A stretch of DNA of 64,000 bases from Heligmosomoides polygyrus polygyrus (GCA_947396885.1 OX377204.1:46487139-46551138); one strand, 5' to 3'; counted from the first letter of the stretch, positions 52,625-64,000 are shown. Notes: generated by a model not told the origin, from the letters alone. Program-made: numbers and translations.

Positions 52625-54850
52625 CACAGCAAATCACCTGTATCACCTGTATCACCTGTCGTCCCGTTGATCATCGAATTGCTCGAGCGGGTGCCAGCAA
52701 CGTCTCCATTCGTCCCTGTCGCGTGCCAGAGTGGTCCAAAGGATCCTCCTCGCTCGAGGGACACGAAGAGCGTCATATCGGTCGTTCAGGGCTTTAACGA
52801 AGAAGTTCGACCAACGCGTTGGTGGGCGTCCTGGTGTTCTCTTGACATCCCGCGGAATCCAGTCGGTGATAGCTCTCGTCCAGCGGGTGTCTGTGAAGCG
52901 CATTACGTGGCCGGCCCACCTAATTTTCGACGACTTGGCCCATGCGACAGCGTCTCTGATCTTCGAACGTCGGCGAATCTCGGAACTCCGGAGGCCTTCT
53001 CTCACTTGCGTGAGTCGTGCCACTCTGAGCATCGTCCTCTCGGTTCCACGCTGCGCGACGCTAATTGCGTGTTCATCCTGCTTTCGTATAGCCCAGGTCT
53101 CTGAGGCGTATGTTAGGGCAGGAAGAACGGTAGAGTCGAACAGGTGGGCACGGAGTCGGACGTTCTTTGTCTTCTTCGTGACTTCTTCGACGCTCTTGAA
53201 AGCTCCCCAAGCCGCTCTTTTCCTCCTGCTCAGCTCCGGTGCTAGGTCGTTGGCCATGTTGACTTCGCGACCGAGATACACATAGCTGGCGCATTCGGAG
53301 GTGTTCGTTCCGTTGAGCGAGAATGGGGCATCAGAAACCCATCCGTTCCTCATGAACATCGTCTTCGTAAGATTCAGCTGCAGTCCAACGTTCCCACATA
53401 CACGATCGAAGTCGGCCAGCTTTCGCTCCACCTGGCTGATGCTCGGTGTTATGAGCACGATGTCGTCAGCGAAGCGAAGATGATGTAGTTGCCGGCCGTC
53501 GACCTTCACTCCCATGTCTTCCCATTCTAGTTCGCGCATGACGTTTTCGAGAGTGGCGCTGAAGAGCTTCGGGGATATGGTATCCCCTTGCCGAACCCCT
53601 CTCTTCACGTCGACGACGACGTCGTTGTAGAATGGTGAGATCTTGGTCGTGTATCCACTATACAGCTCTCGAAGGACTCTGATGTAGTGAGTAGGAACGC
53701 CCTGAGTGAGCAGGGCTTCGATGACCGCTTCAGTTTCGACAGAGTCGAATGCCTTCTTCAGGTCGATGAACGAAAGGCAAAGCGGCAGCTTGTACTCTCG
53801 CGACACTTCGATGAGCTTCGTAATGGTGTGTATGTGGTCGATCGTGCTGAATCCTCTCCGAAATCCCGCTTGTTCGCATGGTTGTCCTTCGTCCAGCGTT
53901 CTGCTGATCCTATTCAGGATAACTCGAGTGAACAGCTTGTAGACTACGGACAGCAGGCAGATCGGGCGATAGTTGCCAATGTCGTGCACGTCTCCCTTCT
54001 TGTACAGCAAGACGGTTCTGCTGGTCTTCCACTGAGATGGAACCTCGCGCTCCGACAGGTAACGTGTGAAGAGCCGGGCCAGGGTGTTGATGAGCGCTGA
54101 CGGGAGGTTCTTCAGGTGTTCGGGTCTGATCCTGTCGGGACCGGGTGCTGTACGTTTCTTCACCGACGAGATGGCGTGTCCGATCTCGGAAGGGAGAACA
54201 GAGGGGCGACGTATCCATCCTGCGGAAGATGACATGGGGCAGGTGGAGGTGGCTATCGAAGAGATCGGAGTATAAGTCGTGGATGACCTTCTCCATGGTC
54301 CTTCTGGAAGAGGTGAGGGTTCCGTCAGGACGTCGGAGAGCGGTCATCTTGGTCTTGAAGTTGGCGAAGTTCCGGCGGGCATTGCGGATGCTCAACCCTG
54401 CCTCTGCAACTTTAGCCAACACTTCCGCCCTTCTCTCTTTGAGATCTTCCTTTATCGCCGCTCTGCATAGCTTCGCAAGCTCGGACGTCAGTTGGTAGTT
54501 GCCTGACGCTCGTGCTGCTCCACGCTGGCGTACCAGCTCGATAGTTTCCGGAGACAGACGTCTCTTGGTGGTCTTCAAGCTCTCGGCTCCCTTAGCACTA
54601 TCGCGGAGATGGTGCACGAGGCGGTCGTATTCCTCGTCGACGTTGTCCATGACGGCATCTTCCCAAAGGCCGGCAAGAGAGGTGTAGAGGTCCCAGTTGA
54701 TGGTCGTTCTGGGACTCCTCTTCTTAAACTTTCCGGCCTTCTCTCCACGGATCTCCCTCGATAGAGAGCCTTCGGGCTCTCTTGCTAAGAGGGATCTCGG
54801 GCCGCTTGTCGCAGGGCCACGTGGCGCGTCCTCGGGTGGTGGATAGGGAA
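52625..54850 (-). mobile_element. 5'-truncated RTE-clade retrotransposon
   Basis: It runs from the end of the endonuclease domain (about 54850) to the 3' end, where three TCACCTGTA units (about 52629-52655) form a simple tail. Most of the endonuclease is missing at the 5' end, the usual result of incomplete reverse transcription. A relic of the same family lies at 26395-27620. Confidence 0.8.
52652..54235 (-). CDS. RTE-clade reverse transcriptase, 527-codon frame
   Basis: An uninterrupted reverse transcriptase with its motifs in order: RTAPGPD (28-34), NYRPICLLS (88-96), FIDLKKAFDS (156-165), RQGDTISPKLF (215-225), the active-site FADD (255-258), KYLG-type YVYLGRE, TYASETWA, RWAGHVMRF and the C-terminal GRPPTRW. 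The catalytic Asp residues are all present. The frame begins with an internal Met. The natural protein continues upstream through the linker in the frame open at 54230-55037 (RTTINWDLY, SPETIELVRQRG), reached by a one-base shift near 54225-54240. Without that shift and without its endonuclease the copy should not be autonomous. Confidence 0.85.
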   Translation of the reverse strand: MSSSAGWIRRPSVLPSEIGHAISSVKKRTAPGPDRIRPEHLKNLPSALINTLARLFTRYLSEREVPSQWKTSRTVLLYKKGDVHDIGNYRPICLLSVVYKLFTRVILNRISRTLDEGQPCEQAGFRRGFSTIDHIHTITKLIEVSREYKLPLCLSFIDLKKAFDSVETEAVIEALLTQGVPTHYIRVLRELYSGYTTKISPFYNDVVVDVKRGVRQGDTISPKLFSATLENVMRELEWEDMGVKVDGRQLHHLRFADDIVLITPSISQVERKLADFDRVCGNVGLQLNLTKTMFMRNGWVSDAPFSLNGTNTSECASYVYLGREVNMANDLAPELSRRKRAAWGAFKSVEEVTKKTKNVRLRAHLFDSTVLPALTYASETWAIRKQDEHAISVAQRGTERTMLRVARLTQVREGLRSSEIRRRSKIRDAVAWAKSSKIRWAGHVMRFTDTRWTRAITDWIPRDVKRTPGRPPTRWSNFFVKALNDRYDALRVPRARRILWTTLARDRDEWRRCWHPLEQFDDQRDDR

Positions 54851-55049
54851 TTAATCGCGAACCAAATGCGACCGTGTACTGCCCAGAGACGCAAGTGGGG
54901 TGCATGGGATGGACTCCTTCACAGCAAATAGGTAAAGAAACGAAAACGTCAAGGAAATTAGTGGCAAGGGTGGCATGACGAGTGGTCCTTTCCGACTGCG
55001 TCCTTGGCGAAAGCGCCATGGAGCTCAACGCAGTCAAAATGCTCGGCAG

Positions 55050-56600
55050 ATAAGTACCGCATCACTCTCTGAGGCAGGGCGGCAGTGCGAGTGCCTGATG
55101 ACGGTTCAGTCCTCTGTATGGAATGTGTGTTGTCGCTCTTTACGTTTGTGACATGTGGAACCGACAGGTTAGCGTAAGGGCAAACATTCTGAAAATTCTC
55201 TCTAACAGCCGCTCCACGCTTAAGCAAATGTGTTGCAACATTCTGAAAATTGGATACCTGAAACCCCTGGGAACCTTTCAAAGCCTGTTGCTTACAATCT
55301 GAAGTCGGTCCTAGCTGCAGATTCGCAATATGTTTGGTGCATCACTTCCTTCTTTTTCTCTCAGCTTACTATCGCACAATTATTTAGGCTAGATGAGCAA
55401 GATTTATGACAACTGCAGCAGTTCTGATTTGAATCTGGGATTGATTTGAATGAGAAGAATCCGATTCTTCTTGGACGACAGTACGTCTAAGGATCTTCTC
55501 GAAAAGTTTGAACGAACTGCAGTTTGAACTCCTCGTTGTGCACTCGTCTAGTCCTAACAAAGTGCGTTTTTCGAGCAGCTCAATGCCTTCTTAAAGTAGG
55601 CATTCCTTTCAGGGAAGCCGACGCCAAACCCACCATACAAGGCCTCATGCAATTCGTGTCGCCGCACGTTTCAGAGGCGCAGTTCTTGAGTTTTTCTCAC
55701 ATTGATAGAGGTGTGACAAAGCGGCTGGTCTCTAGTTTTCACGGAAATTTGTTTCGGAGTCGAGTTGTGCCTTTTTGTATAAAGGCGCAGAGCATTGCAA
55801 CATTTTACAAAAAAAAACAACATTCTTGCATGGTATAGCAGAGGGGCAAAAACCATGAAATAACTATTCAAATCCATCACGTTATCGCATAGCCTAGGAA
55901 TAATCTCTCAGGGAATCTTCTCGACCGGCCATAAATTGCAAAGTTTATCAGGCACCGGTGGGTGGCGAGTGATCTGTTGTCTAGTACTGCCTCTGACTCA
56001 CGCCATTCAGCCTTTCTACTGACCGGGAATGTCTACAAACTAAAGGTCGTTTCCGTTTTGTAACGAGCGCTAACGACTCCTACTGCATGTGCTCGGTCCT
56101 CTTCGATTACCAACTCTTCGATTCGGAAACTGTGGAATTCGAAAGCACTCTACTCCTTTGAAACGTCTACGAACGTCTAAGAATTCTCCGAGTCTTTTAG
56201 TGGAAATCACGTGTGACAAATAAAAATGAATATTTAACCAGAAATGAAATCGTTGCTCCCGGTACAGAAAGGCGAGGCCTTTAGAAGGTCAACACGGAAA
56301 AAGAAGTGAGAAACAACACTTGCTCCCCCTAGTTTTTAACGAGCGGTTCTCTCTACTTCTCAAAAATCGTGCGGCAGCTGGAGAACTTAATGTTTTAGAG
56401 ATAACCAAACACATTGAATCGTATTTGGTTTAAGCAGCCGCCAGCACCAGCAAATGGGTAGGTCACTGTTTTAGTCTTCCGGACAATTTACCAACTCGAG
56501 AGGACTGAGCGGAAGCAGGGGTGTGCATAAATACGATTTTCGATTTTATGATTTACGACGTTTTGAATCGTAAATCGCAAATTTTCGTAAATGTTACCAA
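55050..56600. other. No recognised feature
   Basis: Unrelated short frames only. A plus-strand frame of 104 codons at 55524-55838 has no motif I recognise. A TTACGA/TCGTAAA-rich patch lies at 56540-56600. Confidence 0.3.
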
Positions 56601-56639
56601 ATGACGTACCGCAGCCCGGGTAAGAAAGATGTGCCCCTC

Positions 56640-57020
56640 TACTTCCTCTAATAGCCATTCCCACTTCGTTTTAGCGAAGTTTTTTGAAAGTACTGATGTG
56701 GCATCGCGACAGATGACACCACGTCCTTCGCTCTATTTTCGAGTTCAACTAAACTTTCCTGAAACTTTTGGCGAGATAACTCTGCAACATGCGTCCGAGC
56801 ATTGCCGTTGCAGTTACTCTGGTGTCGGCTCCAAGGAGTTCGTGGTACAGCATTCCTTGGGAGCCCCACCAACAGTACAGCATTACCTTCTTATGGTGGA
56901 GGTCGGACTTCACAGCTTCAGCAATGCATCCTTGAGGGCCTTTTGGGAACGATTGGCGTAGAAGACGCTGAACTCATTTCCCGTGACCACGTTCCCAGAA
57001 AGATCCTAATACGAAAGCGA
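56640..57020 (-). pseudogene. Heavily decayed mariner-like transposase relic
   Basis: The minus strand reads, across stops, VVTGNEFSVFYANRSQKALK, then AMPHQYFQKTSLKRSGN. These resemble the mariner VTGDEKW..Y region and the NARPH..K.L..LGW region in order and spacing. The first Asp reads as Asn and the second motif has lost its Asp. The call rests on weak pattern similarity. Confidence 0.4.
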
Positions 57021-57356
57021 AGGAGGAGAGAGTGAGTCGCGACGACCGGCCTGAGTCACGGAGATCGTGGGCCGCTCAAGTCGAGACCTCCTTTGTTATA
57101 TTCTAGAATATTCCTGAATATATGACATTATGTTCCAGAATGTTAGTGCTATAAGCCCGTGACACTAAGCCAGATCGTAACAGGTTTTGTCAAGTCTTGG
57201 AAAATGGTTGTCAATTTTGTTGCAGGACTTTTCCGACAGCCTTACAGAAAATCAAAGACCTTGTGGTGCGTCATAGGATAGAGCTGCGTCATGTATTAGC
57301 TCGCACGCGATGTTTGTTGAGCTGAATGCAGGTCTTACACTCGTCACTCCACAGTC

Positions 57357-60321
57357 TTATATCATGAGACATGTTTCCCAAAACGCGCTTTTGGATACTA
57401 CTCGGAACACCTTTATAGATCCACAAAGTGATGCTGAGTGCGCGTCGTCAAAGACTTTTCTTCGACATGAAGGAGGTACCACTCTCCGCACGCGCTCTTT
57501 ATCCATGAAACACAGGTGTCCTTCTCGCAGTGCGAAATCTACCACTTTGAGCTTTCTCGCATAGTTGGGGAAACGTACCTCTTCTGCGAGGTCTTCGCGC
57601 TCCAACGCGTCAGTTATTCGGCCGTATGTGGTGTCCCGTCTGAGCTCTTGTAGCCATTCTGCTTCTTTGGTCAATTCGACCATGACTTCTTTAGGAGAAT
57701 TTTTAGTCACTTTACGGCTCGCAGCTTTCGCATTTCGTGAACTTTTTACTGCATCTGGTGCATATTTCTTTTGACCGAGGGGTCGAGCAGCCGAGCCAAC
57801 CCTTCTTTGTGCTTTAACAGCCTTACTGGACTTACAACTGCACTCGTGAGGTCCATCCTTCTGCATACTTCCGGGTTGATACTGGTTTCCCGTATCTATA
57901 GTATTCGTTCCGTCTACTTCAACGCTTGCTTACACTGCATTTTGCGTTGCCTAATCCCCTCTAGTTTTCCTGTGGACGAAGGAACGAGAACCTGTGTCAA
58001 CCTTGTCGACCTTGTGACCGACCCTATTCCCCTTGCGACTGGGCTTGTTAGGTCTGTTCATCTGCACGCTCCTAGGTGCACTTATCTCACCTAACTGTGT
58101 GCCCTTAGTTCTTGTTCTCGGCCTTTGCTTTATGGTTGGGGACACTTGAATTCCAATCCTCTGTAAGATGTTTGTACCCAGTACAATCGCATGACCCTCC
58201 CTTCCTTACAGGGAATACCACATGGCGACGAGATTTGCCCTTCAGGCCTAAGCTGAGTCGTATGCTCTGTTAAAAGACATCATACGTTCTGAGGCATCGT
58301 ATACACTTGTGTTCTTGTCGGCTTTTACCTTCGACTTCAATGCTGCGACGAGGAGGTCAATCGGCAGGATGCTCACTTGAGACCCGTGTCGACCAAAGCT
58401 TCATGGTTGTGTTCCAGAAGTTCCACTTCCATGTGGTCTTTGCTCCGAACGTCTCGCTTCTATGTGATCTGTTCGAAGTGTGTGACACGACCAGTTCTCC
58501 AGGACGGTTCTGAAAAGTTTGCTTTCCTTGTTCAGTGAGTTGGTGGCTTTTGTGAGTTGGAACAGTGCCATCTTGTTGCCGCACATCTTGCTGTTCCTTT
58601 TTCACACAGTCCTCTGGAAATGTCCAGATTTGCCACAATTCCAACATGCCTGTATCGGCGGCATGTTACCTGACGTCGAAGTGGACACCGTACCTTGTGA
58701 GTCCTTCGCCAGCTCACCTCCATTTGCACCTTGCGCTGGGGCGCTTCCACTTTGCACATGCTCGTTTTTAGGTCCTCGACCAAGAAATGAGCGCTGCGGC
58801 GTTCTGTGACTCTTAGGTACATTATTTCGGCTGCTGAGCGCACAGCCGAAGCTACCGTCTTGCTCCTCTCGATCCCTTGCGCGAGATTCTTGAGCATTTC
58901 ATAGGCTTCGTTTGGTACTGCAGCTTCCATCGTAGCGAACAGTTGGTAATACTCGGGCCATTCTATGAGCTGAGATATGAGTTCGCTTGCTCGCATCATA
59001 GATAGTTCGGCTTTAGCGGCATCTGGGTTAGCAGACCTCGTAAGGTTTTCCAGTTGCACGCAATATTCGGAAACCGAGCTCTTCATTTTTAGGTGCTTCA
59101 GCTTCACGTGCGATTCCATTCGATTGGCAGACGTGTTCTCCAAGAACTTTGCCGTGAGTACTGCTACGAAGTTCGTAAAACGGCCTTGTCGTATCTCCTT
59201 CGGCAACGTCTGCATAACCGTCTTTGGGTGACCCTCCAACTTTTCGCTCATTAGGTGGATCAGCATGTCGTCAGTCCAATTCTTCCACACTTCATGGAGA
59301 ACGTTACAAATGTGGAAAAACCATTTTTCTCCGGGTGACTAAAGATTTTCGCATCCGGAAATGCCGTGGCCGCTAAGGTAACTCCTACATGTCTTTCATG
59401 CGAGAGCTAGCTTCGCTTAGAGCAGGAGACATTTCTCTTCGTAGGTTTTCTCCAGGTATCGGGCGCGTCACCACGGTATGTTGTGGCTTTTTTGATGAGA
59501 CGTTGCTCTCAAACCATAGAATCTGAGGACCACTTCTATCATCCAGCACTGGGCGTTGTTTGACCACGGACCCACCATCTGTAGCTCTTGCCGTTCCAAT
59601 GAGTACCGGCGGCAGCGTGGAGTCTACAGTGATAACGTTGGCCCGTAGCAAGCGAAACGCGTTGCGAAAGTGGTCAATCTGCCCACTGGCTTGGTTTGCT
59701 CCCATTTGTGTTTCGGTGGACGTGGACGGAACCTGAAATTCCTCCTCCTTCATGTCTGGTATATTGTCGAAAACTAATGGTTTTCGCATTGGCAAAATGC
59801 CTTTCTGACGGTTAGCAGATTCTGCCTAGCTCCCTTCTGGGTCCCGTCAACCAGAGATTTTACTGAGGCCACCACATTCGTCGATTCGATGTTCAGCAAT
59901 CTTGACAATGCGCGCATACAACAGTCGTCGTGTATCGCATGGTCAAAAACTGCGCTCAGCTCCTCATGGTGCTTTCTGTTCGCATTTTTAACCATGCCTT
60001 CAACATTGAGGGGCGCTTCACTAAGGAGAGCGCTAAGTATCGCTTCGCACCTTGGCCCAAGAAGTTTGTCCTACTCCTGTATTGCCCCTTCTGACGCCGA
60101 GGTCTCGCTCTCCCTAAGGTCGTCTGCCACTTGCACTGGCAGTTGCTTTAGTCTCGACACTGAGCAATGATCGCATTAGTCGCAAGTTTTACTTGCAGCG
60201 CATTCTGTTAAGCCATGGCCTGCACTTGCTGCCTCAGCTGTGCCAGCTCTTGCTGCAGCTTCGCCATTCTGCTCTGCTCTTGCTCATCTTCCTCGACGAT
60301 GCGGTGGATTTTCCTTTCCAT
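57357..60321 (-). pseudogene. Ty3/gypsy-type retrotransposon relic lacking reverse transcriptase
   Basis: Minus-strand order: a coiled-coil start (ERKIHRIVEEDEQEQSRM, then QQELAQLRQQVQ; 60321-60210), N-terminal Gag frames (59995-59385), a Gag capsid-like region ([28 protein letters not shown]; 59290-58700), a CCHC zinc knuckle [13 protein letters not shown] (58646-58606), an aspartic protease start LVDTG then QVSILPIDLL (about 58393-58340), LGTNIL (about 58180) and an integrase zinc-binding region (FALREGHLCFMDKERVRRVV; 57866-57357). Single-base losses break both the knuckle and the protease motif. The reverse transcriptase, RNase H and integrase core are missing. It is a host-genome fossil, non-functional. 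Confidence 0.75.
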
Positions 60322-60399
60322 GTCGTCTGACGTTGTAACTGCAAAAGCTTGTTTCAGAATCAGTGGGATCCGCTGTGTCGAGGACTAATTGCCAGTTCC

Positions 60400-61825
60400 T
60401 CCTGTCGTGTGACTTCGTCTCACAACTATGCTGACGCTTCCTTCTATATTGGTGTTGCAGCAGGGCACAAATTAGCTATCCGCTGCAGCGCAAAAAAAAT
60501 GCGCAGCGTTTCCCCTTAGAAAACGCGTGCGCCTCTGTCCCTCAGCCACTACTTGAAAGTGGTCACTGAGGGGGCTGCTCTGTCTAGCAGCTTTTCGAAC
60601 CGCCGCGATTAGCGGCCCTTCGGTCCGATATGTGCGTTTCGAGAACTCAGGAATTCCCTGGCTCCCTACTGCATACTTACCTGTAGCCGAGGAGTACTCC
60701 CCTCGGCTCTCGCCAGTCCTTTCAACTTACCTGTCACCGAACTTGAGAAGTTCGGCTCCATGTAATGGCCAGTTATAATGAGCCCAGTTGTCGTCCTTAC
60801 TTTTGTCGGTGGCAGTCCAGTCGGAAGTCAGGAGGGTGACGTGGAGTCGGACGCGGTGTTCCCGACGGCAGGCAGCAGGAAATACTCGACCGCCCTCGGT
60901 CGAGGCAACGGCAGACTGTCCTGGTGGATCCTCGGCTGCTGGGCGGAACCCACGCGCTACAGACGACCAATCACGGGGTCTCAAGTCATCGTGGCGCGGA
61001 ATTCGTATCGACGGATCGACCTACCGTTTGAACCCATACAGCGACTGGTCATGTAGCAGCCGTTTGACGGAACTTCGATAGTGAGTTAACTAACTCAAAA
61101 CAGAACAGAACAGAACACAACTATTTACATACTTTACATGCTACAATTTTTGAAAAGGCAAACAAAAAATAACAAGAAGATGCAAAATGCCCGAACGCTG
61201 CCTATTGTAGGATCGCCTTCAAAAACGATTTTGGTTCTAAGGACAACGGAAGACTGTTTGGCCTGCAAAGCTAGTTCTTGAGTGAAATATGTCTTCTGGA
61301 GTTTGATAATCGGACATGATCGTAACACTGAGTTCCCAACAGGAAATCGCGTTCTACGATTAGACTTTGAAGTCTGATTGCTAGACACTTACGGAAGTGT
61401 CTGAATCATGTTAGAGTGTATCTACGATGCGGTGCGTAGTCAAGGCAAAGCAAGTTCCAAGGCGACATTCAGGGGAGTGATGATTTAGTTATCTGCAACT
61501 GTTTGATGTTTATTTTTCACAATCAACCTCACGTGACTATTTTCTTCTTTCAAAAGCTGACTCAATTTACGGCTTTTGATAATGAAATGTTTGGGACACG
61601 CATTATCGCTACACGCGTTCATGTTTTATGTAGCATCGCAGGAATGTTTAGGGTTTCACCCCCTGCACATGACGTATAGCTCTTTTCTTCTATCAAAAGC
61701 TTCAAACCAATTCCATAACGAATTCCATGTTTCGTCTGTATAAGGCTCTTCAACCAGGCCTTCATGCCGCTAAAGGCTCTTCGGAATTGTAAGAAATGCT
61801 CTTACGCGAAATATTCCATGATTTA
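60400..61825. other. Possible 5' leader/LTR region of the gypsy relic, otherwise unassigned
   Basis: GC-rich sequence upstream of the Gag start (60480-61080) could include the element's leader or LTR, but I could not find a second LTR copy or clear TG..CA ends. From 61100 to 61825 I recognise nothing. Confidence 0.25.
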
Positions 61826-61830
61826 GGTAG

Positions 61831-61936
61831 ATGCCTGCACTGCGATTCTCCACAGCTGCTAGGGAGCATGCAGAGGAAATCAAGAAGTTCATGTTCGATG
61901 AATTCAGGGTTAACGAACCGATTACAGCCTCCTTGA
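61831..61936 (+). CDS. Probable first exon of a GNAT-family N-acetyltransferase
   Basis: An ATG just after an acceptor-like ATTTAG (possible spliced-leader site) opens a frame reading ALRFSTAAREHAEEIKKFM then FDEFRVNEPITASL, ending at a consensus donor A|GTGAGT in phase 1. GNAT acetyltransferases of nematodes begin this way: a first beta strand, then a helix with EHAEEI..FM, then F..NEPI..SL. They transfer acetyl from acetyl-CoA to amines. No later exon is found before the mariner and RTE copies at 62.3-64 kb. The gene either continues past the window or has been broken by them. The family call is an inference from 35 residues. Confidence 0.45.
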
Positions 61937-62275
61937 GTGAGTACTTTTTTGACTGCCTTCTTCAGACAGTAACGAACTTCGCAGGAGAACTATTCACCTC
62001 ACAAGATTACCGTTTTTACGTATATTTATCGAGAAGGGTTCCTGACGTTACAGATTTCCTTTATGCAGCAAGAATTACTAAAGCATGTGTTGTTGACTGC
62101 GATGCATTTCTGATTACTCTGTTCTGATTAAGGTCGACATGCCGCTGATTACTGATGTAAAACTGAATATGATTCTCACGTACATATTATGTCGTAGCAT
62201 AAGAAATATCCGATTTTAACTGAGAACTTTGACAGGTGACAGGAGACAAGACAACTTTGCTTGAAAGCAATTCTA

Positions 62276-63236
62276 TTAATCGAAATAAGCACCATTACTA
62301 TTAGTTCGCTTTTTCCAACGTGACAATAGCTTAGGCATTCCAACTTTGTAAAAATTAGAACTACGAGAATTAATAAAACATATGAAGTCATTTTCGACCA
62401 TCTTGGTTGCTGAACTTTTTATCTCTCACATTAGGTCTAAACTCTTGAAAAAATGATAATCGGTAGGAGACAGATCTGTTGAATATGCTGGATGTGGCAG
62501 GGTTTCCTATCCCAATTCATCCGGATTCTGGACAACTATTTTTGAAATGTGTGGACGAGCGTTGTCATGCAGTAGGATTGGGCTTCTTCGATTGACCAGA
62601 GCCGGCAGTTTTTCAATCAACTTCTGGTGCATCACTTTAATTTCGGCACAGTAATTCTCGCTGTGGTCTGACTCCACCTTTCAAGAATATGCAATGGAGA
62701 ATCAGTTCCGGCATCTCCTTGGGACTCTCGTTCTTGCTCAGCCATTGTGCAGAGGGACGACGACTGCCATAAAGGGTCCGCTTTTCGTCGCATGTAACGA
62801 TCCTGCCCAAAAAAGACTTCCTTATATTAGGCGGCCTTAACGAAACACAGGTGTCGTGGCGTTTCAGCATCCGAATGACGATCAGTTCGTGCGGGATTCA
62901 TTTACCCAATTTCTTTACTTTCCCGATCGCATTCAAGTGGCGACTGATAGTGCTGCCGTCAACGCCGAAATGCTGTGCTAGCTCTCTTACAGTTTGACGC
63001 GGATCCGCCTTCATCATGGCTTTAAGCTCGTCGTCGTTGAGTGATGGCGGCCTACCTCGGTCTTCGTCTTCGAGACTTTCATCTCCAGATCGAATCCTTT
63101 TGAACCAGTGAAAAATCCTGCGTCTATTAGCGAAATCCTCCCCAAATACAGCGTTGATGTTACGAACTGTGGCCGCGACGTTGTGTCCACTTTTCCATTC
63201 ATACAAGTAGAGCACCCGAATATCCCGTCCATTCAT
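62276..63236 (-). pseudogene. mariner transposase, near full length but broken
   Basis: The first 112 codons (63236-62898) are open and carry both helix-turn-helix parts: WKSGHNVAATVRNINAVFG, RRIFHWFKRIRSGD and ETVRELAQHFGVDGSTI-like sequence. After a break come VTCDEKRTLYGSRRPSAQW (first Asp), LLHDNARPHISK (second Asp; 62549-62575) and HPAYSTDLSPTDYHFF (third Asp), then a C-terminal WKKR end. All three Asp of the DD34D triad are visible, but at least one frameshift and several stops separate them. Terminal inverted repeats were not identified. Confidence 0.85.
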
Positions 63237-63294
63237 ACTGTAAAAACGACGTCAAAGCTTGCTAAGAGGCAATTATATCAGTCTTCCTTTTCTT

Positions 63295-64000
63295 TTTCAG
63301 CGCTTGTCCCGCTTCATGGCGGGGGCCGCTATTCTGGTGTCATGACGCCACCTTTCCCGATCCAGCGCTACATCAGGGCGGACACCAGCTACTTTAAAAT
63401 CCATATGTAACGTATCAGCCCAGCGCTGCTTCGGGCGCCCTATAGGCCGCTTTCCTACCACCTCGAACTTAAGGCCTATCTTGCAGACGCTATCTTCCTT
63501 TCCACGCAGAACGTGGCCGTACAATCGCCAGCGAGCTTCGCGCATCTTGTCCGCTATCGGCGCAACACCGGAACTTCTGCCGAATAGCATCATTGCGGAT
63601 GCGGTCCATGCCCGTGACTCCAGCCGTCCGCGGAGCATCTTCGTCTCCATGACGCTGAGGCGCGTTTCAACTTCCTTAGTCGCAGGCCAACACTCAGCGC
63701 CGTACATCGCTACCGGGCGCACGACGGCTCTGTAGATCTTCGACTTCAGGTGCTCTTATCTTCCTATCGCAGAGCACGCCAGTCAGCGAACGCCACTTGG
63801 ACCAAGCTGCACTCACGCGTGAATTCACTTCAACTATCAGATTGCCGTCAGACGCTATTGCTGATCCCAGGTATTTAAACACCGAATTACGTGCAAGCTC
63901 AGTGCCGCCAATCTTAATGGAGCCGGACTCGTTTACGTCAGTCGTTAGGTACTCGGTCTTCTTGACGCTCAATTTGAGTCCGAACATCTCCAGGCGGTCG
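63295..64000 (-). pseudogene. Second copy of the 42-kb RTE family, runs off the window
   Basis: It is the same 3' end as at 42256 (complement starts CTTTTTCAGCGCTTGTCCCG). Frames give KKTEYLTTDVNESGSIKIGG, KYLGSAIASDG, AMYGAECW and GKRPIGRPKQRWADTLHMDF, with a frameshift near 63590 and another near 63760. The tail beside it is only TTCCTTTTCTTTTTC instead of a clean (TTC)n. The reverse transcriptase core lies beyond the window end. Confidence 0.85.

Noticed and set aside
53073..53285. Plus-strand frames opposite the 52.6-54.2 kb reverse transcriptase
   Set aside because: They are antisense shadows of a frame with ordered reverse transcriptase motifs.

Overview
This window looks like nuclear DNA of a nematode, most likely a clade V strongylid such as a hookworm. 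The reasons are very short phase-consistent introns (52-80 nt) mixed with introns of several kilobases, many mariner-family remnants, two RTE-clade non-LTR families, a Penelope-like GIY-YIG open frame, and a CCT-eta gene that matches the metazoan protein along its whole length. No bacterial operons, rRNA genes or CRISPR arrays are visible. The species assignment is inference.

The one securely complete host gene is a chaperonin CCT subunit eta gene (cct-7) on the minus strand. Fourteen exons between 8229 and 29365 join in phase to a 535-residue protein. Its 1.6 kb of coding sequence is spread over 21 kb because the introns are packed with mobile DNA. Intron 1 (9.8 kb) holds a Helitron-like element with about sixteen 145-bp units, an older hAT-like element split by it, an RTE relic and two MITEs. 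Intron 5 (4.3 kb) is a nest of three fold-back elements. Intron 7 holds a SINE fragment. Intron 13 holds a piggyBac-type MITE.

Region by region: 0-8 kb has a Ty3/gypsy integrase relic, tRNA-like modules, a GC-rich hairpin block and a full tRNA-derived SINE. 8.2-29.4 kb is cct-7 and its intron load. 29.4-39.9 kb is intergenic repeat territory with a Penelope-like GIY-YIG frame, a non-LTR tail, four SINE copies, two long fold-backs and a degenerate minisatellite. 40.0-40.9 kb has a plausible but unrecognised three-exon plus-strand gene. 42.2-44.9 kb is an RTE insertion with an exact 18-bp target duplication. 45.5-46.4 kb is a mariner with both termini. 46.4-48.0 kb has weak minus-strand exon candidates. 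49.4-51.1 kb is a Harbinger-like fold-back carrying a hAT-like MITE. 51.6-52.3 kb is a split mariner. 52.65-54.85 kb is a 5'-truncated RTE with an uninterrupted reverse transcriptase frame. 56.6-60.3 kb has mariner and Ty3/gypsy relics. 61.8 kb has the probable first exon of a GNAT acetyltransferase. 62.3-64 kb has another mariner relic and a second copy of the 42-kb RTE family running off the end.

The most unusual object is the Helitron-like element at 22730-25916. It has a TC start, a CTGG end, A/T flanks and two hairpins capped by the heptamer GCGAAGC in each of about sixteen nearly identical 145-bp units. It can be compared with a related host element elsewhere in the window that lacks the insertion.
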